A DNA stretch of 64,000 bases from Vanrija pseudolonga. Lineage: Eukaryota; Basidiomycota; Tremellomycetes; Trichosporonales; Trichosporonaceae. The notes beneath the pieces were generated by a model. That model saw only the letters and a list, made by a program, of their open reading frames with translations. It did no database searches and was not told the origin of the DNA. Within the stretch, counting starts at the first letter, position 1, and each line of letters opens with the position of its first letter. Position numbers and translations under genes: made by a program. Shown piece after piece: positions 11,912 through 24,424 of this stretch. The stretch covers positions 1,240,001 through 1,304,000 of the forward strand of contig NC_085852.1 in the NCBI RefSeq assembly GCF_020906515.1, given 5' to 3'.

Positions 11912-13520
11912 TCATGGCGCTCGGCTGCGGCGATTGGTGCCCGACGTGTCGGTGGACAGGACCGATTCGGAACGCTGAGGTGTCAGTCTTGTGAACAGTG
12001 CCAACAACGAGAAGCGCGCACTCGTTTCGCTCGTGCGCGCCACACCCGCGCTCACCTTTCTTGACGGCTCCACCGGTGGCACAAAGCCCTCGCGCTGCGC
12101 CTTGAAGGTGCGGATCTCCTGCTCGACGCGGTCGACCTGGCGCTTCATGTCCACAAGCGCGGCCGCGGCATGGAGCACGCCGTCGAGGGCGTCGAGGTTG
12201 GAGCGCGTAGGCATGACCAGTCGGTGGATGTTGAGACCCATTTCCGACAGCAGCTCGGTGACACGGATCGCAGTGTTGGGCTTGGGTGTCGGCATCTTGG
12301 ACGACCGGAGGTGGGCCGGCTGGTGCACAGGGTGCTTCGAGGCCAGGTGCGACGAGTTGGGCGCGATCGGCTGTGGAGGGACGCGGTAGATGCAGTGCGT
12401 GAGGTCGAACGCTGCGGAATCCTTCTGCTTCTTCGCTGGAGGGGCTGGGCTGCCAGGTCCGTTGCCTGGCGTCTCGTCCTCTGGCCTCCTCTTCTTCTTG
12501 TACTGCGATGTCAGCGGGTGGAACGGACCTCGTTTGGTTACCCACCCTGTCAAGACCCAGGACGCCCTCGCTGTTCGCGCCGTCCAGGTTGACCAGACCA
12601 CTGTCCAATCCAATGATCGTCCGCATCAGCTCGTCGCGGTCGGCACGGTAGCGCTTCTCGTTCTGCTCCAGGCGCTTGATCTCCATGTACAGCGCCTCTT
12701 CCTCTGCAATCTCCGCCTGCGTGAGGTGGAAGAGCTCCGAGGCATACTGCTTGCGCTTGATCTCTCGAGCCTTGTCGAACGAGTACTGCACAATCTGCTG
12801 CTGCTGCACCTGGATGTCACTGGCTGTGCGCGTGCGGACGAGGCGGCGGCAGATGGTGTAGTAGCGATCCTTGATCTCCTCGATCGAGCGCTTCTTCGCC
12901 GACTGGTCGCCCTTGGGGCCAAGGTACTCGTACCGGTCTGCCGCAACCACGAAGCGGAGGTCAAACGTCCGCAGCAAGTCGAACAGGTACGCCGTCTCAT
13001 GCGACGACCAGTTGGGGTCGACTAGGTGCTGGTCGTACTCGAACTGGCTGTACTCCATCACCGACGGGCCGTGGAGGTTGAAGCTGCCAAAGTAGTCCAC
13101 TGCGCCCGTCAGCACACATTCCACATGTCTTCCTACTCACCCCTCGCATGCGGATCGTCATCGGTCACACGAACCCAGTGTCCGAGACGCGGCGGATGGG
13201 GAGAGTTGCGGTTCGCGCTCGGCGTGAACTGCGTCCACTCCCTGCGACGATCAGCTCGCCACCCAGCCACACACATTCCAACTCCACACGCACCACTTGA
13301 CCTTCTTCGACTTGAGCTTGGGCCTGTCGCGGTACTTGACTGCCGCGATGGACGCCTGCGCCTCTGCGAGTGACGGCGCGTTGTCGCCGATGAGGGCGTA
13401 CAGCTCGCGCGAGATGCCATCGGGCTTGCGGGCCGCTGCGGCGGATTTCCTCGATCCCGAGCCGGACGATTGGCCCGCCTTAGGCAAGTTGAGGATGGAA
13501 CGGACGTCGCTTGACGACAT
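11912..13520 (-). CDS. SWC4: Swc4/Eaf2 (DMAP1) subunit of SWR1 and NuA4
   Basis: Nuclear subunit shared by the SWR1 remodeller (H2A.Z deposition) and the NuA4 acetyltransferase. Minus-strand exons 13294-13520, 13141-13241, 12546-13099, 12056-12502 and 11912-11974 give 463 residues, typical for fungal Swc4. The N-terminus carries the family hallmarks DVRSILNLP and PDGISRELYALIGDNAP. These are followed by PKLKSKKVKWEWTQF across a splice junction. The SANT/Myb-like domain (about residues 130-215) includes NWSSHETAYLFDLLRTFDLR, DRYEYLG and RSIEEIKDRYYTICR. A coiled coil of about 80 residues follows (HLTQAEIAEEEALYMEIKRL), then a basic stretch KKKRRPEDE and the conserved C-terminal block near RVTELLSEMGL. 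The last intron (11975-12055, 81 nt) is in frame and stop-free. It shares a 195-bp head-to-head promoter with RRP45. Confidence 0.93.
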
Positions 13521-13715
13521 TTCGTGGATGAAGTGGATGTTGCAGAGGACAGAGTTGCCGTTTTGTTCGTGTTTCCAGGTGGTAGTGAGCAGCAACAACT
13601 GGCAGCGGGAGCAAAATTCAGGTACCGACGAACGCCTATGATGGAGGTGGATGTGTCCAAAAGTTGATCCACCTCGACTTCGGCAACCTCTCTCTTGACC
13701 ACACTTCCACTTACA

Positions 13716-15036
13716 ATGCCCCGCGAAATCGACCCCCCATCAGTTCAGCGCGAGTTCCTCGTAGCGGCCCTGGAGCAGGGGAAGCGCCTCGACGGACGCC
13801 TTCCCCTCGAGCAGCGCCCGTTCCAGCTCACGTTTGGCGCCGAGCTCGGCAGCGTCGAGTGCCGGCTGGGCAAGACGGCGTGAGTAGGCTCTTGCGCAGC
13901 GCGCTATGGGTGGAATGCTGACAGCCTCAGTGTCCTCGCTCAGGTCACAGCCACGATTGTAAAGCCGCGCGACGACAGGCCGTACGAGGGCTTCCTCGTC
14001 ATCAGCTCCGAGATCTCGCCCATGGCGTCGGGCGTGTTCGAGGCAGGACGGTGCGTGGGCTGCTGTTCTTGGCGTGTGCAGCTGCTGACCTGACAGGTCA
14101 TCCGAGGACGAGGTCATGATCACGAGGTTGTTGGAGAAGAGCATCAGACGGACTGAGGCGGTCGACCGCGAGGCGCTGTGTATCCTTGCTGGAGAGAAGG
14201 TGAGTTTGCGAGGTGTCACGGAAGGTATGAATGAGAAGGAGGTCGACGGAGTGGCCCAAATGCAGGTACTGGGGCTGTTGGCTGAGCTCTGTTTGACCGG
14301 GTTGCTCGAGAAAGAAGGTCCAGCCTAGACACCTCCTTCCTTCCCTTTCTTCCCATCCGATACCCTGCACCCAACATTGCTGGGTCACCACTAACGTCGC
14401 AGGTTTGGCACCTCCGCCTCACACTGCACTTCCTCTCCGACTCTGGAAACCTTCTCGACTGTGCATCTCTCGCTGCTATGACGGCGTTGCGCCACTTCCG
14501 CAAGCCAGAGGTCGAGGTCATCGGTGGAGAGGTGATTGTGGTGAGTGTTCGTCCTTTCCGAGGACTCGAGGCTGGCTGGTGTGCCAAGAAGAAGCATTGG
14601 AGCTCCAATGCAGTGGTGCTTTGCACGAACGAGCTCACGTGCAAGAGCTTAACCGTGACATTGTTGCTCGCGCCACGCAGCGCCATCATCACGTTGCACC
14701 TGCTGACGCCCCCAGCACTCGCCGGATGAGCGCGCACCGGTCCCCCTTGCGATCCACCACACTCCCCTCTGCCTCACCTTTGCCTACTTTGAGAACCTGC
14801 CGCCCATCCTCGACCCAACACATCTCGAGGAGGTGCTCGCGTCGGGCACGATGACGATCACGCTCAACGCGCAGCGCGAGCTGTGTGTCCTCTCCAAAGC
14901 CGGCGGCACGGCTTTGGCCGCCGACGAGATTATGAACATTGTCCGGGTTGGCGTCGAGCGCGTCCGTGCCATTGTCAAGCTCATGGATGAAGCCCTGGCA
15001 AAGGACCAGGGTGAGCGTGTCGTCGAGGTGGTGTAA
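13716..15036 (+). CDS. RRP45: Exosome core subunit Rrp45 (EXOSC9)
   Basis: RNase PH-like subunit of the nuclear and cytoplasmic RNA exosome ring. Exons 13716-13879, 13931-14050, 14097-14199, 14403-14540 and 14716-15036 give 281 residues (yeast 305). The protein starts MPREIDPPSVQREFLVAAL and has LDGRLPLEQRPFQLTFG, the typical Rrp45 opening. These follow in order: VKPRDDRPYEGFL; EISPMASGVFEAGR; LLEKSIRRTEAVDREALCI; and the second RNase PH subdomain with VPLAIHHTPLCLTFAYF and ITLNAQRELCVLSKAGG. As in eukaryotic homologues the phosphorolytic site is not expected to be active. The third intron (14200-14402) is 203 nt, the longest in this part of the window; the others are 46-175 nt. The start is favoured by family alignment and the split promoter with SWC4. 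Confidence 0.94.
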
Positions 15037-16579
15037 CGCGGCACTTTGAGGCGGGCGAGTTGGGTGGGGCGTCACGCCGTTGTCGTCACGAGCGTGTGTA
15101 ACTTTTATCTTGTACACCTTGCATACCATTCTCAATGCATTGTTGGGTCTGCCGCGGTGTGAGGTGACTTTGTCTGGCTGTAACGCGGTGGGCGGGCAGC
15201 GCGAGACGCCTGATGAGATGGACCCGCGGCAGAGGAGGCGTCGTCTGTCGGGAAAGAGGGCGCAGAAGGGGGGCCCACTCGGCCTGCCTGCTGTTCGAGG
15301 GTCATTGAGCAAAGTGTGGGATGTAGCTAGCACATTGGTGCGTGTCGCGCGCTGTGATGTGATTCCCAAGCCACACTTGCGACACAATTCAACACGGCGT
15401 CCAGGCAAAGCCATACCAATGTTCAATACAAGGCAGGGAGGTGGGGGTTTGCATGGCGCGTATCGGACGGGGCGTGTCCGACTGGGAGGGGCTACATGCC
15501 CGCCCGCCATTGCAGATCCAGTCCGTCAGCCAGATCTACGGCTATTATAATGTTGGTGCAGTGGAAACACGCGTAACCTTCATCCATGTGGGCACATTGT
15601 TTTGCATGGTAGCTGCTGCTTCAGGCACTTGGCGAGCAAGGTGGATTGGGGTGCGGGCAGCACGCTAAGGGCAGTGTACGGCAGCGTGCAGCCACGACCC
15701 GAGAGATGCGGGGAGGTTTAGTAGCTTGCCTGCTTTGCAGTCCAAGAGGATTGCCGTCAAGAGGCAAGAGGCAAGGCGGACGACGACCCAAAAGAAGGGC
15801 CCAGGACTGTGCGGTTTACCCTTTTCCTAATGCTGGCTGGCTGGCTGCAGCTGCAGCATCTTGCATCCCGGCCAGTCCCTGCCCTGGAACCCGCATCAAA
15901 CTCTACTTTTTCCAGGCTCTGGTTCTACAAGCCGCAGCCGCCGCAGTCACCGCCGTCCGCCGCCGCCGCCGCCGCGCCATTCTAGCCCGCGTCGCCGCGG
16001 CAGTCATCTCGTTGTCGCCGCTGGCCTGGCTGGCTGCAGTCATCCCGCGTCTACCCACCCACCATCACCCCGCATTGCACTAACGACATCGGCCAGACAC
16101 ACACACACACACACCTGATTCTGTCACTTTTGAATCTATACCCTTTGCTCTCTTTTCCAACACGACGACCCCCATCCACGACAAAACGAACGACGGATTT
16201 GTACTGGGTGCATCCGTCCAACTCACGCACCGCCCCGCCCCGATCCCCCGATCCCCAGACCGCAGTTTGACACTCGTTGGATCGACAAAAGTACGACGCG
16301 CGACGAGCACCAGCAGTTAGGCGCAGTAAGCCAGAGGGATACGCCCGCCCTCGTCGTCGCCTCCTCGCGTCTTCCTCGCCTTCCTTGCCCCTCTCTCTAG
16401 AACCTCTCCCGGGCCCCCCGTCACGACCACCGCCTGCGCGACCAACGCGCGGTTTGATCGCCCAGCCAGTGCGCCCGGTAGCGCCCAGCCTCCTTGCCTC
16501 GCTCAACCCTCCGTGCTAGCACCCCCCGTCCAGGACACGACCCTCGCCCTGGGCCGACGAGCAGAGCATCGACAGCAGC
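15037..16579. other. Intergenic between RRP45 and the 1758-aa gene
   Basis: About 1.5 kb with no supported gene. It contains a short GCC-repeat tract (about 15957-15975) and an (AC)9 microsatellite at 16097-16114. The final 400 bp is C-rich and resembles a long transcribed leader of the downstream gene. Open frames here (up to 156 codons) lack domains and intron signatures. Confidence 0.5.
16097..16114. repeat. (AC)9 microsatellite
   Basis: Nine perfect AC units in the probable promoter or leader of the gene starting at 16580. Direct reading of the sequence; no function implied. Confidence 0.95.
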
Positions 16580-19500
16580 ATGGACAGGATCTTTCGGTGA
16601 GTAGTCCTAATCCTTGTTGACTGCATCCAAAACTTCACCCCCCCGACAACACCCATGACACGCAAGAGTCGCAGCAGGCTACAGGTCCAGCTGTGGCGTC
16701 CAGAGTCGTCGGCGCCCATCCACCTCGTCACACAGGACAACTCTGTGGACGACGCTAACTCGCAACGCAGCAAACGGACAATGTCCGGCTCGCGACTCGG
16801 GCGCAGCAAGACGGCGAAGAACAAGACACCGCCCGTCGCCCCGCTCCCACAGCTACCCCCCAGCCTCGATGTTGACATTCGCTCCTCGCTCATTTTACCA
16901 GGGTATGAAGAGCCCAACGCGGGCAATTGTACACAGCACGCACACCAGCTGACGCTCGCAGCCTGACGGAGCGGTTCTCTGTTCTCCTCCCTACCCTGTC
17001 GTCTGCGCCCGAGACATCAGTCCGAACCCTGCTTGCGCAGCAACGCAACAGACCGAATGGGCCAAGTTTGACGCTCGAGGAAGAGGAAATGCTGTTCGCC
17101 GAGATGCAGATGCAGGGGCAATCCAACGGCAACGGCAACAGCAGCCGTGGGCAGTACACACCACGCGTTGTCGAGTCGCGCGCATCGGCCTTGACCACGG
17201 ACACGTGGGACGGCAACCCGCCGCCGCTGGAGGGCGACTGGGCATCGCTGGTCGACCGCGGCGCCAGTGCCATCAGCGGCTCCCTGTCGTCGCCGAGCCT
17301 TCGAGAACGTGCGACCCGCTCAGGCCTGTCAACCTCGACTTCAGACCGGCAACTGTCGCCATCGACTTCAGATCGCTCCCTTGGTTCACCCCCGCACTCG
17401 GCGTCCTACTCATCCTTCAACACGTTTGGGCCCGACGAAGGTCGCCCTGTGCCCCGGTCGTATGGCTTCTCTGGCAGTCAAGGCTGGCGCGACGCCAACT
17501 ACCTCCGAACGGTGAAGAAGAATGCCAGCAAGACGAGTGTGGCAACAAACGGACATGGGGACCACAACCCAGAGTCGTCGACGTCGCCAAAGCAGACACC
17601 TTCGACATGGTCCGCTTCCCCCAAGGCTACGACCCCCAAGAGGAAACCATTGCCCGAGATCTTTTCACTCAATGAGTCGACAGAGGATCTCCACGAGCAG
17701 CGAGATGTCAGCCAGAGCCCATCGAGCTCGACGCGGACAGTTACCCCAACTGCAGTTGTCAGCGGCGCCGTGGTGCCAGGCCCATCGCGGTCAGCACCCA
17801 CCCGCGCTTCCCAGACTTCTTCCTCATCGCATCCCGATGAGGCAGAGTACACTACGCCGTTGACCGCCAACTCGGCATTCTCAAAACCCAGGCCTCGTGC
17901 TCAGCCTGTCGGAGGTTCAACACAGCAGAGACAATCGCTTCTCGTTGGCATCACTCCCCAGCAGGCCAAGCGGATATCCATGGCCCTGCTCGAGATTGAC
18001 GGCCACCTTGGACGCGAACCTGCCGGTCACTCGTCTCAGAGCTCGCACGATTTCAGACACGACGACCACGAGGAGCTGCTGGAAGGCGACGAGGACGACG
18101 TGGAGGAGGGAGAGCAGACTGTCACACTGGACCGCCAGCGCTCGTTCACGTCTACATCTGCTGCTTCGTCAGTCTTCCCCTTCAGTGTATCGCCTGCATC
18201 CAGCAATCACGGAGGTGCTGGTTCGTACCAGGGAAGCATGGCTCCTCGCAGCCCTGCAGGCGAACCGACGCCGCCTCCCACAGTCCCCTCATTACCATCG
18301 TCACCGCAGGCCGCAAAGGATCCGCACCTTGACCAGCATACGCCACCGCCGCACAATCGCCATGCCTCGCCAAGCCGAGGACGCCACTACCATTCTGCCT
18401 CCATTACTTCCACAGCATTTAGCGGAGAGGACGATGGGCACTTCCCACAACCTGCCTTGACACCATACAGACCTCAACCGGTTCGCGCTACGCCCTCACC
18501 GGCCTTTGGCATGTCGGGCACTGGATCGACATATATCCCTGGCCAGCCGCGGCCAGTCCGGTCCGTTTCATCAGCGGGCTCTACACCCACTGTTGGTTCA
18601 CCGCAATCACCGTACTCGCCTCCTCACGCGAACGAAACTCTGCCTAGAAGATTACAGTACGCCAGCCCTGGTAGCAACGCGGCCCCTCTCCCGCAGACGC
18701 AGACGCGCACCAGCGTCACGAGGGCGCCTTCGGCGGCGACCCACTACAGCAATGGCTCCATCTCTCAGACTAGGATCGAGCACGTACCGGCACCTGGAGT
18801 GCTCGCATCAAGGCATGCCGCCGGCCACAGCATCAGCGAGTCGCTCAGCCACTGGCGCTCTGGGTCCGCCCTCAACATTCATTCGCCGCCGATGTCTCGC
18901 GTGCTGAGCGAAGCGGACGAGGCACGGAGCAGCTACGCGTCGGCTCATTCTCACCGAAGCAGCTCAGCTCAGACCCATTCGCGCTCACACTCTGCCGACC
19001 CAGGATTCCGCTCGGCCATGGTTACGGCGGGAGTGGTGGCCGGTGCTGCAGGTGCCGGTGTAGCTGGTGCCGCCAGCGCCTCTTCCCTTGGTCTTACTCG
19101 CGCGCCGTCGCTTGGGCTTGCGCCCAACCAAACTCTGCGCCGGGCGGCCTCCTACGATTCATTCAGCTCCGACTACAAGATTACGCCGACAGACGAGTTG
19201 CAGTCAGGGTGGGAGCCTATTATCCACGAGCACCGACCCTCAGAGGAGAACATTCTTTTGTTGTCCACAGGCGAGGACTGTGAGGACGAGGCCGAATACC
19301 TCAAGCAGGTCAGCGGCGTCTGCAAGGATGACTTGTCCGCCATGCAGGACCGCCTCATGGAGCGGGCCAAGGCGGAGCGTGAAAGGCAGAGAGCCGCACA
19401 CTCACTGCCGACATCGCCTGAAGCTGCCCCGAAGGTTCCTTTGGTCGCTTCGCCGCCTGCTGTCACATCGCGCTCCTTGGAGACAGAGGCCCCTCCGCAA

Positions 19501-22089
19501 CAGAACCACACGCATCCGGTGCCCTTCCCTCATGGCTCGCAGGTGTCCCTCGTCTCGGCGACTCCTGCGACATCACCGCCGTTCCCCAAGACGCCGTCGC
19601 AGACAACCCTCGTCGCCGCCAACAAGCCATCCCCACCTCGGGAGCGTGGCCCACCAACAGCCTGGAAGACGGCTGGCGCGGCCTCGTCATCGACAGTCCA
19701 CCTCCCTGTGGATACGGTTGCATCGACCCCGTCCCCCTTGGACCCCAAATTCCCGACCGAACATGTGCCTGCGTCCGAGTTACCGAAGGGACCTCCTCCG
19801 CCTAGACCGCAGCACCCTGCCGAAGCACCGGTGGTCCTGCCTGTCGCACCGACGACACCTGAGGCTGGCGTTGTCAAGGCTGAGGAGGAGGACGACGCTC
19901 GACACGATGTGGAGATGAGGATCAGGCAGGCCAACGCCGAGTTGTTCCGTGCGCCGTCCAAGAGTGCGCACAAGAGATCACTCTCGAAGAAGCACATCTC
20001 GACGCCGACTCTGGTTTCCACCTCGCACAATCAGCCCACGACCCCGATTACGCCGGCCAAGCCCGAGGAGAAGGAACGTCATCTCGGTCGCAAGATGAGC
20101 ATGCGTTGGAAGAAGCTGGTACACAAGAAGTCGAGCATTTCAGGAGCCGACGCCATTCCACCAGCTCCCGCAGTGGTCGCCACTCCGGTGACCAACCACC
20201 GGAAGAACAAGAGCCAAGACAACACTCATCCCCCGACGCCTCCGAGCCCCAAGGCAGCCAAGCAGCCCAAGCCTCCTGTGCCGCCGCTGCCAAAGTCGCC
20301 TCCAGAGCCTGTCATCAAGAAGACCAAGGCCCCCAACCCCACTCCTAGGTCTGATATCAGCGCATTCAAGTTCCCCTACTCGAGCAATGGCAATGGCGCC
20401 AACGGTACACACTCGGATGACACACCGAAGGTCAACGGTCGCATCGCCAAGGGTGGCCCTCCTCCTTGGGGCGCGCAGTCAAAGACGAACCTGTCGTCAA
20501 CCCAGTCGCCGCCGTTGAAGTCAACCCTCAAGGCCCCCACCAACAACGACGCGTCACGGAGAGCGCACACACCGACTGCGTCTGATAGCTCTGTCGCCGA
20601 GTCAATCCACAAGTTTATGGAGGCTGGCAGGGCTGTTGGCCTGGATGACGACCGACTGAACGACGTCCTGGTTCAGAATGCCATTCTCGACCGTTCGGCT
20701 ACAAGCAACAGCTCGTTATCTTACCAGTCCACCGCACCGACGACAACGACGTTCTCAGAGTCCTCGCGCTCCCCCGTGTCGCCGACCGTGCCGACCAACG
20801 CGTTCTCTGAGTGGGCTCCTTCCAAGGGTCAGCACAAGGCCAAGGTGCGAAGCAGGGACGAGTTTGGGCACGATCTGCGCTCGGTCCCCGAGATCAACTT
20901 CCAGGAGCCCGGAGTCTTGCGCCGCACGCTCGTGGTGCCCTCAGACTCTGACCGTACTCCTGAGCCTCAGGCGACTCCGAACGCCAACCCTCTGGCCCTG
21001 CCGCCGTCGCCCCAGGACGCCAACTACTCGCTCAAGGGTCCCGCCTCGCCTGGTCTCAGTGTTGGCAGCTTTAGCAGCAATGGAAGGCAAAACTCTATCC
21101 GGCGCAAGCCTGTGAAGCTCTCGGCTGCGGAAGAGCGTGAGAATGATTCCCGGAGCCCAGTGTCGTCGGTCGACACGCGTGACCGCAAGGTCTCGAGCTT
21201 CTCGGTTACGGACAGCGAGGTGTCCGAGGTGTTAGCTCCTCCGTCGCGCCAGTGGAACGGTATCCCCGACTCGCCTCGGCGTCAATTCTTCGGCGGTAGC
21301 GGCACCGACAGTGCCCGTGCGTCGCTCGACTCGTCGCGTGGTGGTGGCAGCATCTACGACTACTATGGCGGCGACAACGGTGGCGACCGCGGCTCGCAGG
21401 CAGTTGAGATCACCGAGTACGCCGACGGCCGCGTCGTGTGGAACATTGTCAACGCTCTGCGTGGCGACCGCGGCTCTACGGCCGAAGCTTCATATCACGA
21501 CCAGCGCGAGTCGCTCGTGTCGTCGGGGCGCCAGTCGTCCGAGGTCAACGAGCGCGACAGCGTGGCCCAGTACGGTGAGACGACAGCTTGGAGCGTCGGT
21601 CCGACTGCGGGCTTGGCGTTCCCTCGCCGTCCCGAAACCCGCGTCTACTACACATATTCTGCCGACGTTGCCGACCTGATCGACCAGCTGTCGTCGGAAC
21701 AGTTTGCCGGCGCCGCTCGTGGCCGTATCGACATTCACCCCAGCACCACGCCGAATGCCAACCGCGCGGGCATCGGTGCTGGTGGTGCGGGTTTCGAGCC
21801 CGGCCAGTTTGCTGACGCGCCGTCGCCCATTCCTCCCGTGACGGGCTCGCGCCAGCCTGTCGTCTCGTCGCCTCTCACACCGAACAAGGGACGCTTCTTT
21901 GGCGCCGAGGCACACAACCGTTTCAACGCTGGTCTTACTGGCGGTGCCCCATCCGACGTTCAGTCGCCCTCGGCCGCCAGCTTCCACAGCAGCAACGAGT
22001 CTGGCACACCCGAGCGATCGGTCGAGGACCGCCTGCAGGCACTCATGGACCGACTGCGGTCTGCTCCTGGCGGGATTGCGCCGCGATGA
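16580..22089 (+). CDS. Large Ser/Pro-rich disordered protein, function unknown
   Basis: Not recognised. Exons 16580-16596, 16771-16902 and 16962-22089 give 1758 residues; the third exon alone is 5.1 kb. The first coding exon has 17 nt (MDRIFR), followed by the basic stretch SRLGRSKTAKNK. Most of the protein is low-complexity Ser, Pro, Thr and Ala with many SP/TP sites, as in phosphoregulated scaffold proteins. Ordered-looking islands are: LTERFSVLLPTLS near residue 50; GWEPIIHEHRPSEENILLL with a following charged helix near 790-860; a basic patch KMSMRWKKLVHKKSS near 1090; VEITEYADGRVVWNIVNAL near 1530; and VYYTYSADVADLIDQLS near 1610. The C-terminus is a predicted helix (EDRLQALMDRLRS). A role in polarity or the cytoskeleton is only a guess from composition. 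The islands are the parts to search with. Confidence 0.8.
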
Positions 22090-22555
22090 GGAGGTTGCAA
22101 AATGTTTAATCGTAACGTACCCTGTGAAATGATCCCTCGTGGGCGTTGTAAATGAGCATATCTACGGATGCACCATTAGATTCTTAAGAGTTTGTTTTCC
22201 ACACAGACGCCACTGCATCAGAGTACATGACTGAGGTCCGGAAGAAGGAAGAAACATGTCGCGGCGGGTAGAGAGTCGCGGGGACTGGTCGCCGTCGTCG
22301 TTGGCATGGTATTGGGGCCGCACGGTGTGGCAGCGGATAGTAGATGGGGATTAGGGTCGTCGTTGTCGTTCGCTGCTGCTGCTACTGTTGGCGGCTGGTC
22401 GCTCGTGTCGGCGTACTCGTCGCCTGTTGAAGGAGTGTTGAATATATGAGTGTGCTGTCTGTGTTTGAGTTGTGGTATAAACAAAGTCGCAATGCAAGGT
22501 CGTAAACAAGGATCGTGGGGTCTCTTCTCTTGGTTCTTCTGCCCTCGTCGGTCTA
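22090..22555. other. Convergent 3' intergenic region
   Basis: No gene supported between the ends of two convergent genes. The sequence is AT-richer than the flanks (for example 22140-22205), consistent with shared 3' processing signals. Confidence 0.5.
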
Positions 22556-24424
22556 CTACTCGTCGGGAATCGAGGGCACGCTCTCGGGGCTGCCCATGCG
22601 CTGCGACACGCTGTCGCTCACACCGACCGTCGACGTGTCGGTGTGGTCATTAATGTACGAGGGCTCGCGCTCGTGGTGGTGGTAGTAGTCGTGGTGGACG
22701 TGGGCGCGGAAACGCTCGTCGTCGTCGGCGTCATAATCGTCGAGCACCTCCTCGTCCTCTGAATCGTCGCGCTGATCGTGCTCGTGTTCGCGTTCGTCGT
22801 GTTCGTCGTCGGCGTCGTCGTTATGCTTGTCTTCAACGGGGCTGTCGACGAGGACGCGCTCACCATCTTGCTCGCTGCTTCCCTTGCCCGCCGCCGCCGC
22901 GGGCACGGCCGCGCTGGCCTCGACAGCTCCTGCCGCCGGCACGGCACCCTTGATCTTGGCCACGCCGTTCTTTGCACGAGCCGTCGGGGTAGACTTGGGC
23001 GCCTCGCGCGCGGCCGCGAGGCCGACTCTGCCAATGGGCGGGCGCTTGCGCACGTCCGACGTCAGCGGGCTGCGGCGCACAGGAGTCGCGGTCGCGTTTG
23101 TGCTTGCCAGGCTGCCGCGCGGGCCGGTCCGCGACGCCTTGAGCGCCGCGACGTCCTTGTTGGGCGAGGTGCGCGGTGTCTTGGTGGGCGAGGTGCGCGC
23201 CGAGGCGACAGAGTTGGAGGCAGTGGCGGCTGCACGCGCGCGCGACGCCGCAGTGCCCTGCAGCAGGCGGGAGACGGAGCTCGGCGAGTGTGCGCGCGGC
23301 GTTGCAGTAGCGGTCACAACTGGTGTAGGGGAAGCCGAGCCCTTGCCCGCCGACGCGGCGCTGAGGGACGAGCGCGGAGGCTGCTTCGAACTGGTCGCGC
23401 TGGCTGACGATCGGACCGGCGTCCGCTGGACGGTCGCGCCGGCGCCGGTCACGCCCAGCGACGAGCGGGGACGCTGCTTTGCCTTTCCGTCCTTGTCGCC
23501 GGGCGAGCTCGACTTGGAGGCGGCGGTAGCAGTAGTCTTGCCCGGGGACGATCTTGATCCGCCCGTGGTCTGCGGGCGCACCTCGAGCTCGCGCCCGCTG
23601 TGCCTCGAGGCAGACGAGAGGCCAGTGTTGGACGGCTTGAGCTTGGCTGGCTGGGTTGACGGCGACGCAGCAGGCTTGGCCGCCGGCGGTGTCTCCTTCT
23701 TCTGCTGCTGCGTGGAGCGCGGTGTAGTCGTAGCAGCGACGGCGCCCTTGCGCACCGGCGACTTTGAGACACGGCCACGTCTCGCCGTCCCTGGAGCTGG
23801 AGCAGCCACCGTGGCCTTCTTGGGCTGCAGCTGTTGCTGCAGCTGCTGCTGCTTGTCGGACGCTGGCGACTCGCCCAGCTCGGGCGAAGACGACGAATCC
23901 TTCACCGCCTCCTTCTTGAGCTCGGTGTCGGGCACAAGCTCGGGCGTGGGACTGGGAAGGTTGGGCGCGACCGGTGCCAGAGCTTTGGCCTCTTTTGCGG
24001 CGGCGAGGGCTGGTGCTGTTGTCGTTGTCGTTGCCGCTGCCGCCGTCGCCGCCGCCGCTGCTGCTGCTACTGCCGTCGCCAATGATGCCACCGGCACACT
24101 GCTTCCGCCGTCGCCTGCGTCGCCGCTCCCGCCGCCCCAGCCCATGCCGCTCGGCCGGCGGGTAGCGGGGATCACGCCGGCGACGCCGGCACCCGCACTG
24201 ACTCGCCGCGTGGGGTCACGCGCGGCTGCACCCGCGTCGCGGTCGGCCGCGTTCTGGAAGCGTGATACGAGCGAGGCGACCTGGGGGGTGGGTTAGAGAT
24301 GAGGCCACGAGTGGGTGGCAACGACGTACATTTCCCTGGCAGCGTTCGATGGGGAGAGGCCTGCAGGGGTGAGGTGAGCACAATGGCCTTGTTGCTGCTA
24401 GCAGCCAGTTCGCGACACGTACAT
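22556..24424 (-). CDS. Disordered protein of unknown function, start codon split by an intron
   Basis: Not recognised. Best model on the minus strand: the A and T of the start codon at 24424-24423, an intron 24361-24422 (GTACGT to CTGCAG), exon 24330-24360, an intron 24281-24329 (GTACGT, CTAAC, CCCAG), and exon 22556-24280, giving 585 residues beginning MPLPIERCQGNVASLVSRFQ. The region VASLVSRFQNAAD is the only ordered-looking block. The rest is Ala, Ser, Thr and Pro-rich with polyalanine and polyglutamine runs and many KSP/TSP-like basic repeats (about 150-400). A very acidic segment with several His residues (DDYDADDDERF) precedes the C-terminus SVPSIPDE. An upstream in-frame ATG at 24709 would make the same Met internal. 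The first ~25 codons are therefore uncertain, but the main exon is firm from its long open frame and closing phase. Confidence 0.62.

Noticed and set aside
14200-14402. Possible box C/D snoRNA inside the long RRP45 intron
   Set aside because: Only a weak match to box C (TATGAATGAG) and a CTGA are seen, with no convincing terminal stem. Not enough to call.
22827-24296. 489-codon open frame antisense to the 585-aa protein gene
   Set aside because: Low-complexity shadow of an Ala/Thr/Ser-rich gene; no domain, no intron structure. The minus-strand frame closes phase over two introns.
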